Shown here piece after piece: positions 35,062 through 42,687 of a stretch of 64,000 bases of DNA. Location: assembly GCA_019637225.1 (NCBI GenBank), contig JAHBWC010000037.1, forward strand, positions 1 through 64,000. Direction: 5' to 3'. Source of the DNA: Labilithrix sp. GTDB taxonomy: Bacteria; Myxococcota_A; Polyangia; Polyangiales; Polyangiaceae. Numbering within the stretch: position 1 is the first letter of the stretch; every line of letters starts with the position of its first letter. The notes under the pieces are model-generated. The model did no database searches. It saw only the letters and a list, made by a program, of their open reading frames with translations, and had not been told where the DNA came from. A program made the position numbers and the translations under genes.

Positions 35062-36630
35062 TCAGACGGCGCGCTCGCTCGTCGGCTCGGCCGGCGCGCA
35101 CGAGGTCGGCGGCGCGCTGACCGCGACGGCCTCTTCGTCCTGGTCGCGCTCGGCGACGACCGGGCGCGCGCGCGAGGCCTCGGCGTCGGCAACGAATGCG
35201 CCGCGGCGCCACCAGTGGAGGCCACCGTACAGGTGCTCCTCGCCCGTCGCCTCCAGGCGCTCGGTCGTGAGCCACAGCACCGGACGCCCGTCGAGGACGG
35301 GCTTCGTGCACTGCTGGTCCTCGAACGCCGGACACCACGACCCGCTGTTGGCGTAGAGCCCCTTGTCGGTGAAGCGCGCGAACGGGCGATGCGTGTGGCC
35401 CATGCAGATCGCGCGGACGCCGTGGATGTCGAACAGGCGGAGCACCGTCGGCGGCGCGGAGTCGTAGGTGCGGATGTCGGGCTTCGGCGTGACGAGCTCG
35501 TAGACGACGAAGAGCCCGACGATGACGGCGGCCGCGATCGCGCTCGCGACGAGCCCGCCGAGGAGCGCGGTGACCGCGATCGCGAGGAGCGAGAAGAACG
35601 CGAGCGCCACGCGATCGACCCAGAGCTCGCGCACCACGGGGATCATCGTCTCCTCGGCGAGCGGCGTCCGGAGAGCGTGCGTCGCGTCGATCGCCTCGTC
35701 GCTGATGTCGACGCCGAGCTCGGCGCGCAGCGCGGCGCGCCCCTCCTCGACGCGCTCGTCCGCGTGCCGGTGCGACCAGATCTCGAAGATGGTGCTGAGC
35801 GATCCGAACAGCCAGGTGCGGGCGATGTGACGCCGGCTGAGCGCGTAGAACCGCGCGAAGTGGCCGAGGTAACCGAAGAGGCCCATGTAGAAGGTCTCCT
35901 CGTAGTACGGGTTGAAGTACCCCATCCGCGAGCCCGTGCGGCGGAAGGCGAGCTTGCCGAGCACCGGGTGGATGCGGTCGCCCTTCTTCGTCAGCGGGAC
36001 CGCCGCGTGACGCACGCTGTTGTGGATGTCGTACTGACTGCCGTGCTCGAAGTAGATGCGGTCGTCGGTCAGGTGAAACCAGGCGCGGAAGCGCAGGGTC
36101 CGGTCGAGATCGACGACGTCGAGGCGGCGGTCCTCCGCCGGCAAGCTCGCCACGAGGCGCGCGAGCTCGTCGCGGATCGCGCTCCGAACACCGGGCCAGA
36201 AGAGCTCGATGTCGTGGTTGCCGGACATGAACGTGACCTCGTGCCCGGCCGCCAGCGCCTTGGCTGCCGCGCGGAAGAACGGCTGGTGGTCCGCGAGGAT
36301 GAGCCTCGCCTGCTCCGCGCACCCGCCGTCGGTGGGAGGGAGCTCGTCGAACGAGCTCACGCCGTCCTTCACCCAGGGCGCGTCGAAGTCGAGGACATCG
36401 CCGTTGAAGACGATCTCGATGCGGTCGTCGCCATGGACCGCGAGCAGATGGTCGACGAGCGCCGCGAACTCGGCGTCGGGGTGGTGCTCCTGCCGCCGGT
36501 AGCGCATCCAGAGCGGATCGTCCGGATCGAACGGGTGCGCCTGGCTGAGGTGGACGTCCGAGAGGACGAGGGTGTGTCGCTTCAAGTCAGGCTTCGAGGG
36601 CGTCGATAGGAAGCCTTCAGCGTAGCACAC
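35062..36630 (-). CDS. calcineurin-like metallophosphoesterase with an inserted membrane hairpin
   Basis: About 522 residues. Metal-site motifs appear in order: SDVHL near 27, NGDVLDF near 70, GNHDIE near 137 and GHTHRPF near 410, so the binuclear centre is complete. Between GNHD and GHTH lies a long insert with two adjacent hydrophobic helices (about 340-375: VALAFFSLLAIAVTALLGG and AAAVIVGLFVVYELV). The early motifs resemble UDP-diacylglucosamine hydrolases and related phosphodiesterases. The catalytic domain likely sits at the inner membrane. The start is uncertain: GTG is taken; a TTG 45 bases later, just before KRHTLVLSDVH, is possible. It converges on modA. Confidence 0.78.
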   Translation of the reverse strand: MCYAEGFLSTPSKPDLKRHTLVLSDVHLSQAHPFDPDDPLWMRYRRQEHHPDAEFAALVDHLLAVHGDDRIEIVFNGDVLDFDAPWVKDGVSSFDELPPTDGGCAEQARLILADHQPFFRAAAKALAAGHEVTFMSGNHDIELFWPGVRSAIRDELARLVASLPAEDRRLDVVDLDRTLRFRAWFHLTDDRIYFEHGSQYDIHNSVRHAAVPLTKKGDRIHPVLGKLAFRRTGSRMGYFNPYYEETFYMGLFGYLGHFARFYALSRRHIARTWLFGSLSTIFEIWSHRHADERVEEGRAALRAELGVDISDEAIDATHALRTPLAEETMIPVVRELWVDRVALAFFSLLAIAVTALLGGLVASAIAAAVIVGLFVVYELVTPKPDIRTYDSAPPTVLRLFDIHGVRAICMGHTHRPFARFTDKGLYANSGSWCPAFEDQQCTKPVLDGRPVLWLTTERLEATGEEHLYGGLHWWRRGAFVADAEASRARPVVAERDQDEEAVAVSAPPTSCAPAEPTSERAV

Positions 36631-36710
36631 GCCACGTCGCCATCGCCGGGCGAAGGCGCGAGGGCGCGAGCGCACGAGGCCGACCGAGGGCGAGCGCGCC
36701 GCGCGGCGAG

Positions 36711-37196
36711 TCAGTTGCGCGTGCAGACGGTGAGCACGCCGCCGCTCGGCGTGTAGCCGTACGTGAACGCGCTGAACGTCGCGTCGACGCAGTCGCTCGG
36801 CGTGGTCCCCGGCGCTCCGCCGATGCAGACCTGAGCTTCGGCGCAGTCGAGCCGCAGCGCGACCGCGGCCGCCGTCCCTTGCTTCAGCGACCCCGTGCAT
36901 CCGGTCGCGTCCAGCGTGAGCTCGGCCTCACTCACCGTCGTGCGAGATCCGTTCTTCGCCTGGCACGTGAACGCCGTGTTCTGGCAGGCCGCGAAGCACG
37001 AGGCCGCGCTCGTGTCGCGTCCGCCGTTCCGATCGACGCCGGCCTCGGTGAGCCCCGCGTCCTCGGCGCCCTCGTCTTCACGCCCGCGCCGGACGTCGTC
37101 CGCGCTGCTCTCGGGCGCGCACCCGGTCGCGGCGAGCGCGAGGAGCGCGGCGCCGAGCGCCGACGATACCGCCACGCATCGGCGCGCCTCCGTCAC
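36711..37196 (-). CDS. Cys-containing lipoprotein, last gene of the DUF1501 operon
   Basis: A 161-residue lipoprotein. The GTG start overlaps the stop of the MYXO-CTERM protein (GTGA). The signal peptide ends in AATGC. The mature part has six or more Cys: CFAACQNTAFTC, GCTGSL, CAEAQVC and DCVDATF to CTRN, probably disulfide-bonded. No known domain. As the last gene of a five-gene operon it likely belongs to the same envelope complex as its neighbours. Confidence 0.65.
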   Translation of the reverse strand: MTEARRCVAVSSALGAALLALAATGCAPESSADDVRRGREDEGAEDAGLTEAGVDRNGGRDTSAASCFAACQNTAFTCQAKNGSRTTVSEAELTLDATGCTGSLKQGTAAAVALRLDCAEAQVCIGGAPGTTPSDCVDATFSAFTYGYTPSGGVLTVCTRN

Positions 37197-38038
37197 GAGC
37201 TCCGCCGCCTTCGCGCGACGAGCCCGAGCGCGACCGCCGCCGCCACGCCGAGCACCGCCAGCCTCGATCCGCCGGCCGGGGCCATCCGGCACGCGACGCC
37301 CTGGTCGGCCGACGCCATGCGCCTTCGCCGCGAGCGCGTGGAGCCTGTGCTCGTGTCGTCGACGTCGTCCTCCGCCTCGTCGTCGCTATCGCCCGCGGGG
37401 TTACCGCTCGAGCTCTTCGTGCCGGACGTCGGGTTCGACGGATCGGGCGCGCCTCCGTCGGCCTCGTCGTCGGGTGGCGCTCCGCCGCTGCCCGACGAGC
37501 TCCCCGGATCGGGCGGCGGGGTCGATCCGCCGCCGCCCGTCACCGTGATGTCGCGCGTGGCGTGGGCGGCGCGATCGCCGCCGGTCCCGTTGCCGTTGGC
37601 GGCGAGCCCCACCGCCCAGAGCTTCAGCGTGGTGCCCGTCATCGGCGCCGTCACGCGGAAGCGAAACGCGGCTTGTCCGCCCGCGACCGCCCGCGATCCG
37701 TCTTGCACCATCTCGCCGAAGCTGTCGCGGAGGCCGCCGCCCGCGAGCGGCGCGAGCACCGCGCCGTCGCTCCCCGCGATCGCCCCCGCGGCCCGGGCCT
37801 GCCCGGTGGCCACGACGAGCGAGTACTCGGCGGACTGCCCGGCGGCCAGGGACGCCGGTCCGGTGATCGACACCTGCGGCGTCGCCCCGCCGTTGTGGCA
37901 CTGGTTGCAGCTCTGCCCTTGCGGCGACGTGGCGGTGGGCTTGCCCGTGTAGCCGGCCACGCCGCCGCCGTTGGCGGACGCCGTGAGGGTGAAGAGCGAG
38001 GTCGTGAGCGCGAACGCGAACGCAATACCAAGACGCAT
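37193..38038 (-). CDS. MYXO-CTERM protein with c-type heme motif
   Basis: A 281-residue exported protein. Signal peptide 1 to about 23 (cleavage at ASANGGG). CNQCH near 44 is a heme site or a disulfide-type CXXCH at the head of a beta-sandwich domain (QVSITGPASLAAGQSAEYSLVV to AFRFRVTAPMTG), similar to reeler-type or choice-of-anchor domains in myxobacteria. A Ser/Gly/Pro/Asp-rich linker leads to the MYXO-CTERM tail: GVACRMAPAGGS, a hydrophobic helix (LAVLGVAAAVALGLV) and RRRRSS. It should be sorted to the cell surface. It follows the DUF1501 gene by 11 bases. Confidence 0.76.
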   Translation of the reverse strand: MRLGIAFAFALTTSLFTLTASANGGGVAGYTGKPTATSPQGQSCNQCHNGGATPQVSITGPASLAAGQSAEYSLVVATGQARAAGAIAGSDGAVLAPLAGGGLRDSFGEMVQDGSRAVAGGQAAFRFRVTAPMTGTTLKLWAVGLAANGNGTGGDRAAHATRDITVTGGGGSTPPPDPGSSSGSGGAPPDDEADGGAPDPSNPTSGTKSSSGNPAGDSDDEAEDDVDDTSTGSTRSRRRRMASADQGVACRMAPAGGSRLAVLGVAAAVALGLVARRRRSS

Positions 38039-38049
38039 CGAGGATGACC

Positions 38050-39243
38050 TCAGACGAGGGTGGTGTGGGGGTTGGCGCCGAACGGGCTCTGGTCGACCCT
38101 CGAAGCCGCGCCGAGGAGCTGCCAGAAGCCCGCGATGCCCGGCGTGTTCGCGGCGAGCCCGACGCGCGCGTCGGTCTTGCCCGAGGTCGCGTTCTTCAGC
38201 GCCTTTCCGATCACGAGCGCCGAGAGGTTCGCCTGGTGGTCGGAGCCCGGGAGGCTCCGGTGGAAGTCGCCGAAGATGGCGACGACCACGTTGCGCTCGG
38301 AGGCGGCGCCTTCGACCATGCGCGTGAGGAACGTCCGGAGTCCGGGCGCGATGCGCTGCGTGACCATGTTGCGCACGTTGTTGCCGTTCGTGTCTCCGTG
38401 CGTGTCCCAGCCGCCGTCCTGCGCGATGACGAAGTTCGTCCCCGAGCGGACCATGAGCTCCGCCGCCGCCATGCGGGCGGCGAAGTTGTTCACGTTCGTC
38501 CCGTTGAGGCCGTACGCCTGGTTGAAGTCGGCGACGTTGAACGGCTGAACCGGCTTGTTCAGCGTGGCGACCGCGGCGGTGAGGCCCTGATCGACCGACG
38601 AGAGCGACGCCTTGTGCTTCGCCAGCACGCTGGTCGACATCGCCTGCGCGGCCGCGACGCCCTTCGCCGCGCCTCCGCGGTCCGCGATGTTCGGAGCGCT
38701 CTGGGCCCCGGCGATCGCCTCGATCGTCGCGCGCATGTCGGTGATGGGTTGGAGCGACACGCCGTTGACCGGGGCGGGACGGGCGCCGTTCGGGAGGCTG
38801 TTGCCGCCGACGACCGCCGCCTTGATGGCGCCGCTCCCGCCGATGGAGTCCGCGAGCATGAGCGGCGCGCTCGCGTTGCCGCTCATGAAGAGCGAGCGCT
38901 GCGCGTTGCCGTGATCGCTGATGCCGTGGCGGATACCGACCGACGCGACTCGGTTGCGGATCCCCTGCGGGATCGCGTTCGCGAGCGCGTTGTCGACGAA
39001 GACGCCGCCCATGTTGGTGGCGTTGTTCGCCGTCACGCCGAACGCGGTGTTCATGAACGCGTCGGCGCCGGTGAAGATGGCGTTGATCCCGCCGTCGAGG
39101 TACACGCACACGACCGACGTAGGCTCGGGGGTGGCCGCGCGGGCGACGCCGATGAGCGACGAGCCGGGAATGCGTGTGCCGACGACGGCGCCCGCACCGA
39201 CGGCCATCGCCTTGAGGAATCCACGACGCGAAAACGGCTTCAT
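38050..39243 (-). CDS. DUF1501 family exported protein (Tat)
   Basis: A 397-residue protein with a twin-arginine signal (SRRGFLKAMAVGAGAVVG). The DUF1501 domain, distantly related to alkaline phosphatase/sulfatase folds, is recognised by VVCVYLDGGINAIF near the start, GIRHGISDHGNAQRS, NFVIAQDGGWDTHGDTNG and VVVAIFGDFHRSLPGSDH. The Asp and His residues in these segments could bind metal. Many bacteria pair DUF1501 proteins with a cytochrome-like or DUF1800 partner, as seems the case here. A good ribosome site (GAGGAG) precedes the ATG, and 11 bases separate it from the gene before. Confidence 0.84.
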   Translation of the reverse strand: MKPFSRRGFLKAMAVGAGAVVGTRIPGSSLIGVARAATPEPTSVVCVYLDGGINAIFTGADAFMNTAFGVTANNATNMGGVFVDNALANAIPQGIRNRVASVGIRHGISDHGNAQRSLFMSGNASAPLMLADSIGGSGAIKAAVVGGNSLPNGARPAPVNGVSLQPITDMRATIEAIAGAQSAPNIADRGGAAKGVAAAQAMSTSVLAKHKASLSSVDQGLTAAVATLNKPVQPFNVADFNQAYGLNGTNVNNFAARMAAAELMVRSGTNFVIAQDGGWDTHGDTNGNNVRNMVTQRIAPGLRTFLTRMVEGAASERNVVVAIFGDFHRSLPGSDHQANLSALVIGKALKNATSGKTDARVGLAANTPGIAGFWQLLGAASRVDQSPFGANPHTTLV

Positions 39244-39254
39244 GTTCTGGCTCC

Positions 39255-39929
39255 TCAGTAGGTGGTGAATCCGGCCGACGTCATGACCGACGCGCAGGCG
39301 TGTGCCCATCGCCGCCGCGCGACCGGCTCGTCGGCGAGGCCGAGCGTGAAGTCCGCGCACGCCTTCGTCTCGTCGGGCGTCGGCGATCGCTGCCAGACCT
39401 TCCGCTGCAGCTTGGCGCACTCGGTCGGCGCGCTCTCCGCGGTCGGTGCCTGGCCGAAGCTCGGCGCGGTGATCGTCTCGAAGCAGGCGGTGAACGCGAG
39501 CGTGTACGTCGTATAGAGGCTCACGGCGCCGGCCGTCGGCTCCTGGTACCAGCGCGCCGGGACGTCACCGTAGGCCGCCGCGCTCGCCGCGAGCCCCGCC
39601 GGGACGTTGCCGAGCGCGCGCTGGAACTCGGAGCGGAGCGCCGAGTACGGCTTGACGCGCCGGCGGTCGCCGCCGATCGCCCCAGGCTTGCGGTCGCCGA
39701 CGAAGTCGACGTTGGCGAAGCCGGGGTGCGGGATACCTTCCTTGCACGTGCCGGGCTGCGTGGGATCGGCGCCCGGCGTGGTCCCGTCGTCCGGGTTCGT
39801 GCCGTCGTCGACCGCGTTGTCTCCGTCGGCGCCGCCGCGCCCCCGCCTCCCGGTGAGCGAGTCGGTGTCCTCGAAGGCGCAGGCGGCCACCAGGAGCGAG
39901 ACGATCGTAGTCGCGATGAGTGCTCTCAT
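39255..39929 (-). CDS. lipoprotein partner of the DUF1501 protein
   Basis: A 224-residue lipoprotein (lipobox VAAC). After an Asp/Gly-rich linker, the C-terminal 150 residues are helical, with CFETITAPSF, ECAKLQRKVWQRSPTPDETKAC and a closing segment ARRRWAHACASVMTSAGF. The last part resembles the end of DUF1592-type domains, in which cytochrome-linked proteins carry a conserved RxPTPxE motif. No heme motif is present. AAGGAG precedes the ATG. Ten bases separate it from the heme protein gene upstream. Confidence 0.66.
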   Translation of the reverse strand: MRALIATTIVSLLVAACAFEDTDSLTGRRGRGGADGDNAVDDGTNPDDGTTPGADPTQPGTCKEGIPHPGFANVDFVGDRKPGAIGGDRRRVKPYSALRSEFQRALGNVPAGLAASAAAYGDVPARWYQEPTAGAVSLYTTYTLAFTACFETITAPSFGQAPTAESAPTECAKLQRKVWQRSPTPDETKACADFTLGLADEPVARRRWAHACASVMTSAGFTTY

Positions 39930-39939
39930 GGTCGCTCCT

Positions 39940-40914
39940 TCACTCGCAGAACGTCGGGTCCTTCGCGACGACCGCGAGGGCCGTCGTGATCTTCTTGTCT
40001 TTCTTGAACGCGTCCACGCAGGCGTCGAAGACCGGTCCTTCGCAGCTGTTCTCGATCCTGCCGTACAGGTAGCGATAGGCGAGACGGCACGCGTTGACGT
40101 TGAACGCCTCGTTCGCGACGAGGGCCTCGGCGAGCTCCCGATCGTTCGAGACCATCACGCCGCCGAGGATGCTCTGCGGACCGCCTGCGGGCGCCGTGAA
40201 CCGGGTGGTGTCGCCCATCCCGGTCTTCGTCCCGAACACGGCCGCGACCTTGTCGAGCGCGAACCAGGGGTTGTAATGGCAGCCGGCGCACTGCGCGGCC
40301 TTGCGCCCGCTCGCGCTGAGGTCGACCTCCGGCGCGTTCGTCGTCGCGGCGAGCGTCAGGCCGATCGTGTTCTGCATCATGCGGTAGGCCGCCACGATGC
40401 GAATGCCTGCGGCCTCGTTGCCGGCGTAGCGGACCATCCAGGCGCGGCTGTGGAAGTAGCCGAGACCGTTCGGATCGTCCGTGACCCTCGCCTCGGAGCC
40501 GGCCTGCTGCGCGTTCGTCGGAGCGACGTCGTAGCGTCCGACGAACATGTCGGACCACGGCTTGTCCTGCGTGAGGACGAACCGCGCGAGATAGTACGAG
40601 GCGTCCTCGGCCGGCGTCGCGCCCGGCGTCGCGTTGAACTGCGAGTTGATGAAGCGGGAGAAGCGCTCCTGGAATCGCGGATCCACGACGAGCGCGGCGA
40701 ACGACGCCTGGGGGTTCGAGCTGGCGAGCGCCTCGGGCGTCGCTCCCTCACCGACCATCGCCGTGAAGAGACGCGTCGTGCACTTCTCCGCCTTCTCCGC
40801 GGCGTCGACGGTGGCGGACTCGGCGACGGCTCGACGCGGGGTCGACGTCGCCGCGAACAAGACGGCCACCGCGATCGGCGCGACGGGGAGCAGCGTTCGG
40901 AAGGATCGTTTCAT
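39940..40914 (-). CDS. exported heme-motif protein, first gene of the DUF1501 operon
   Basis: A 324-residue protein with a Sec signal peptide (cleavage near AVAES). One CXXCH motif, CAGCH near 209, followed by YNPWFALDKVA. The region before is helical (FQERFSRFINSQFNATPGATPAEDASYYLARFVL), as in DUF1588/DUF1592-like cytochrome partners. The C-terminus has Cys pairs in CRLAYRYLYGRIENSC and DACVDAF. GGAGGCGAC before the ATG is a strong ribosome site. The operon of five genes may build an envelope redox complex; that is inference. Confidence 0.68.
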   Translation of the reverse strand: MKRSFRTLLPVAPIAVAVLFAATSTPRRAVAESATVDAAEKAEKCTTRLFTAMVGEGATPEALASSNPQASFAALVVDPRFQERFSRFINSQFNATPGATPAEDASYYLARFVLTQDKPWSDMFVGRYDVAPTNAQQAGSEARVTDDPNGLGYFHSRAWMVRYAGNEAAGIRIVAAYRMMQNTIGLTLAATTNAPEVDLSASGRKAAQCAGCHYNPWFALDKVAAVFGTKTGMGDTTRFTAPAGGPQSILGGVMVSNDRELAEALVANEAFNVNACRLAYRYLYGRIENSCEGPVFDACVDAFKKDKKITTALAVVAKDPTFCE

Positions 40915-41282
40915 GTCGCCTCCGGGATACGTAAAAGCAGCTCGTGTGCCGGAGGCGGCCGCCGGAGCGACTAGGTCAGCGACGGAACAACTTCGTTACA
41001 CGGCGACGCCGACGTCCGACCGGGGCGGACGAGTTCGAATTCACGGCCGTAGACGGCCAAGCGCGCGCGATCCAGGTGAGCCGGAGAAGCGGCTGTCCGT
41101 CGGTCCGGGTGTCTCAGGTGGATCGGACGATGCGCCGCCACCTGCCCTCGGCGTGCTGCAGCCAACCGTCGACAACCTCGACAGGCGGCGTCTTCGCCTA
41201 CAGTTCGAGCCTGAGCCCGACGTTCGGCCGCGCTTCTCTCGCCCAACCCCCTCGCTCCTCGTTAGAATCGGCCCGCGCGAGC
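40915..41282. promoter_or_regulatory. 368-base divergent region between the DUF1501 operon and modB
   Basis: No gene is supported. One GTTACA half-site is at 40995. A short hairpin GGCCGT-AG-ACGGCC is near 41045. I looked for a molybdenum cofactor riboswitch and a ModE-type palindrome and could not identify either by eye. Confidence 0.4.
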
Positions 41283-41945
41283 ATGGAGCTCGGTCCCCTC
41301 TTCCTGTCGTTCGAGATCGCCGCGGTCGCGACGGTCTTCGCCGCCCTCATCGGCGTCGCGGTCGCGGCGATCCTCGCGAACCTCCGCTTTCCCGGGCGTG
41401 ACCTCATCGACGTCGTGTTCACCGCGCCGATCGTCATGCCGCCGACGGTGCTCGGCTACTACGTGCTGGTCCTCCTGGGGCGCAGGAGCCTCCTCGGCCA
41501 CGCGTTCGAGTCGCTCACCGGCACGTCGATCGTCTTCACGAAGGTCGGCGCCGTGGTCGCCGCCGTCATCGGCGCGATGCCCCTCGTGGTGAAGAGCGTG
41601 CGAACGGCGCTCGAGGAGACCGACCCGACGCTCATCCTCGCGGCCCGAACGCTCGGCGCGACTCCCCTCCGCGCGTTCGTCACCATCCAGCTCCCGCTCG
41701 CCTACCGCGGCATCGTCGCCTCCCTCATGCTCGCGTTCGCGCGGTCGCTCGGCGACTTCGGCGTGACGCTGATGGTCGCCGGAGACATCCCAGGCGAGAC
41801 GCAGACGGCGGCGCTCGCGATCTACGACGCGATCCAGGCGCACCGCGAGCGCGACGCGGCCTTCATGATCGCGGTCCTCACCGGAATCGTCGTCGTCCTC
41901 CTCTACATCGTCGGCAAGCTCACCGCCCGCGAGCGCTCGCCATGA
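41283..41945 (+). CDS. modB: molybdate ABC transporter permease
   Basis: A 220-residue inner-membrane permease with five or six helices. Family segments: LGPLFLSFEIAAVATVFA at the start, APIVMPPTVLGYYVLVLLGR, and the EAA-type coupling loop AARTLGATPLRAFVTIQLPLAYRGI, followed by FARSLGDFGVTLMVAG. It passes molybdate delivered by ModA. Length is normal. ATG chosen at the conserved N-terminus; no strong ribosome site. Its stop overlaps the modC start by four bases. Confidence 0.93.
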   Translation: MELGPLFLSFEIAAVATVFAALIGVAVAAILANLRFPGRDLIDVVFTAPIVMPPTVLGYYVLVLLGRRSLLGHAFESLTGTSIVFTKVGAVVAAVIGAMPLVVKSVRTALEETDPTLILAARTLGATPLRAFVTIQLPLAYRGIVASLMLAFARSLGDFGVTLMVAGDIPGETQTAALAIYDAIQAHRERDAAFMIAVLTGIVVVLLYIVGKLTARERSP

Positions 41946-42637
41946 GCGACGCGGCGCTCTCGGTCCGCCTCGCGCTCACCCCCCAAGGAGACGCGCAGAC
42001 GCTCCACATCGACGTCGCCTTCGACGTTCCGCCCGGAGTCACCGTCCTGTTCGGACCGTCGGGCGCGGGAAAGAGCCGGACCCTGGCGTGCATCGCCGGG
42101 CTCGTGCGCCCGGAGCGGGGGCGCGTCGCGCTCGGCGACGACGTGTGGTTCGACGCCGGGGAGAGCCGAGAGGTGCCGATCCACGCGCGCCGCGTAGCCT
42201 ACGTGTTCCAGTCGCTCGCGCTCTTTCCTCACATGACCGCGGCCGACAACGTCGCCTACGGCCTTCCGCGCGACCTCCCGCGGGAGGAGCGGCGCGCGCG
42301 CGCCGTGGCCATGCTGACGCGGATGCACGTCGCCGGCCTCGCCGACCGGCGGCCTCGGACGTTCTCCGGCGGCGAGGCGCAGCGCGTCGCGCTCGCGCGC
42401 GCGTTCGCGATGAAGCCACGCGTGGTGCTGCTCGACGAGCCGTTCAGCGCGCTCGACGCGGGGTTGAAGACCGAGCTCCTCCGCGAGCTCGGCGTCGAGC
42501 TCGCCGCGCTTCGCGTCCCGACGATCCTCGTCACGCACCAGCCGGAGGACGCCGCACTCCTCGGCGAGCGGGTCGTCTTCCTCGAGAAGGGCCGCGTGTC
42601 GAGGACGGCTCCGATGAGCGAGCGCCCGTTCGGCTGA
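41942..42637 (+). CDS. modC: molybdate ABC transporter ATPase, short form without TOBE domain
   Basis: A 231-residue ABC ATPase. Walker A GPSGAGKS near 38, Q-loop in VAYVFQSLALFPHM, signature FSGGEAQRVALARAF, Walker B VVLLDEPFSALD and switch His in VTHQPED are all present. It powers ModB. Canonical ModC is about 350 residues with a C-terminal TOBE/MOP molybdate-binding domain; here the protein stops soon after the ATPase core, so regulation by bound molybdate is missing or done elsewhere. Overlap with modB (ATGA) shows coupling. Confidence 0.9.
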   Translation: MSDAALSVRLALTPQGDAQTLHIDVAFDVPPGVTVLFGPSGAGKSRTLACIAGLVRPERGRVALGDDVWFDAGESREVPIHARRVAYVFQSLALFPHMTAADNVAYGLPRDLPREERRARAVAMLTRMHVAGLADRRPRTFSGGEAQRVALARAFAMKPRVVLLDEPFSALDAGLKTELLRELGVELAALRVPTILVTHQPEDAALLGERVVFLEKGRVSRTAPMSERPFG

Positions 42638-42687
42638 GCGACATCGCGCAGCGTCGGTCCCGCCGCCGTCGACGTAGAACGGGGTCA

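Noticed and set aside
40984..41001. A third CTGTNAC regulator site before the DUF1501 operon
   Set aside because: Only one clean half-site (GTTACA at 40995); the unit 11 bases away matches poorly.
40915..41282. Molybdenum cofactor riboswitch or ModE site before modBC
   Set aside because: I could not find the expected conserved bases or palindrome by eye; a covariance model search would be needed.
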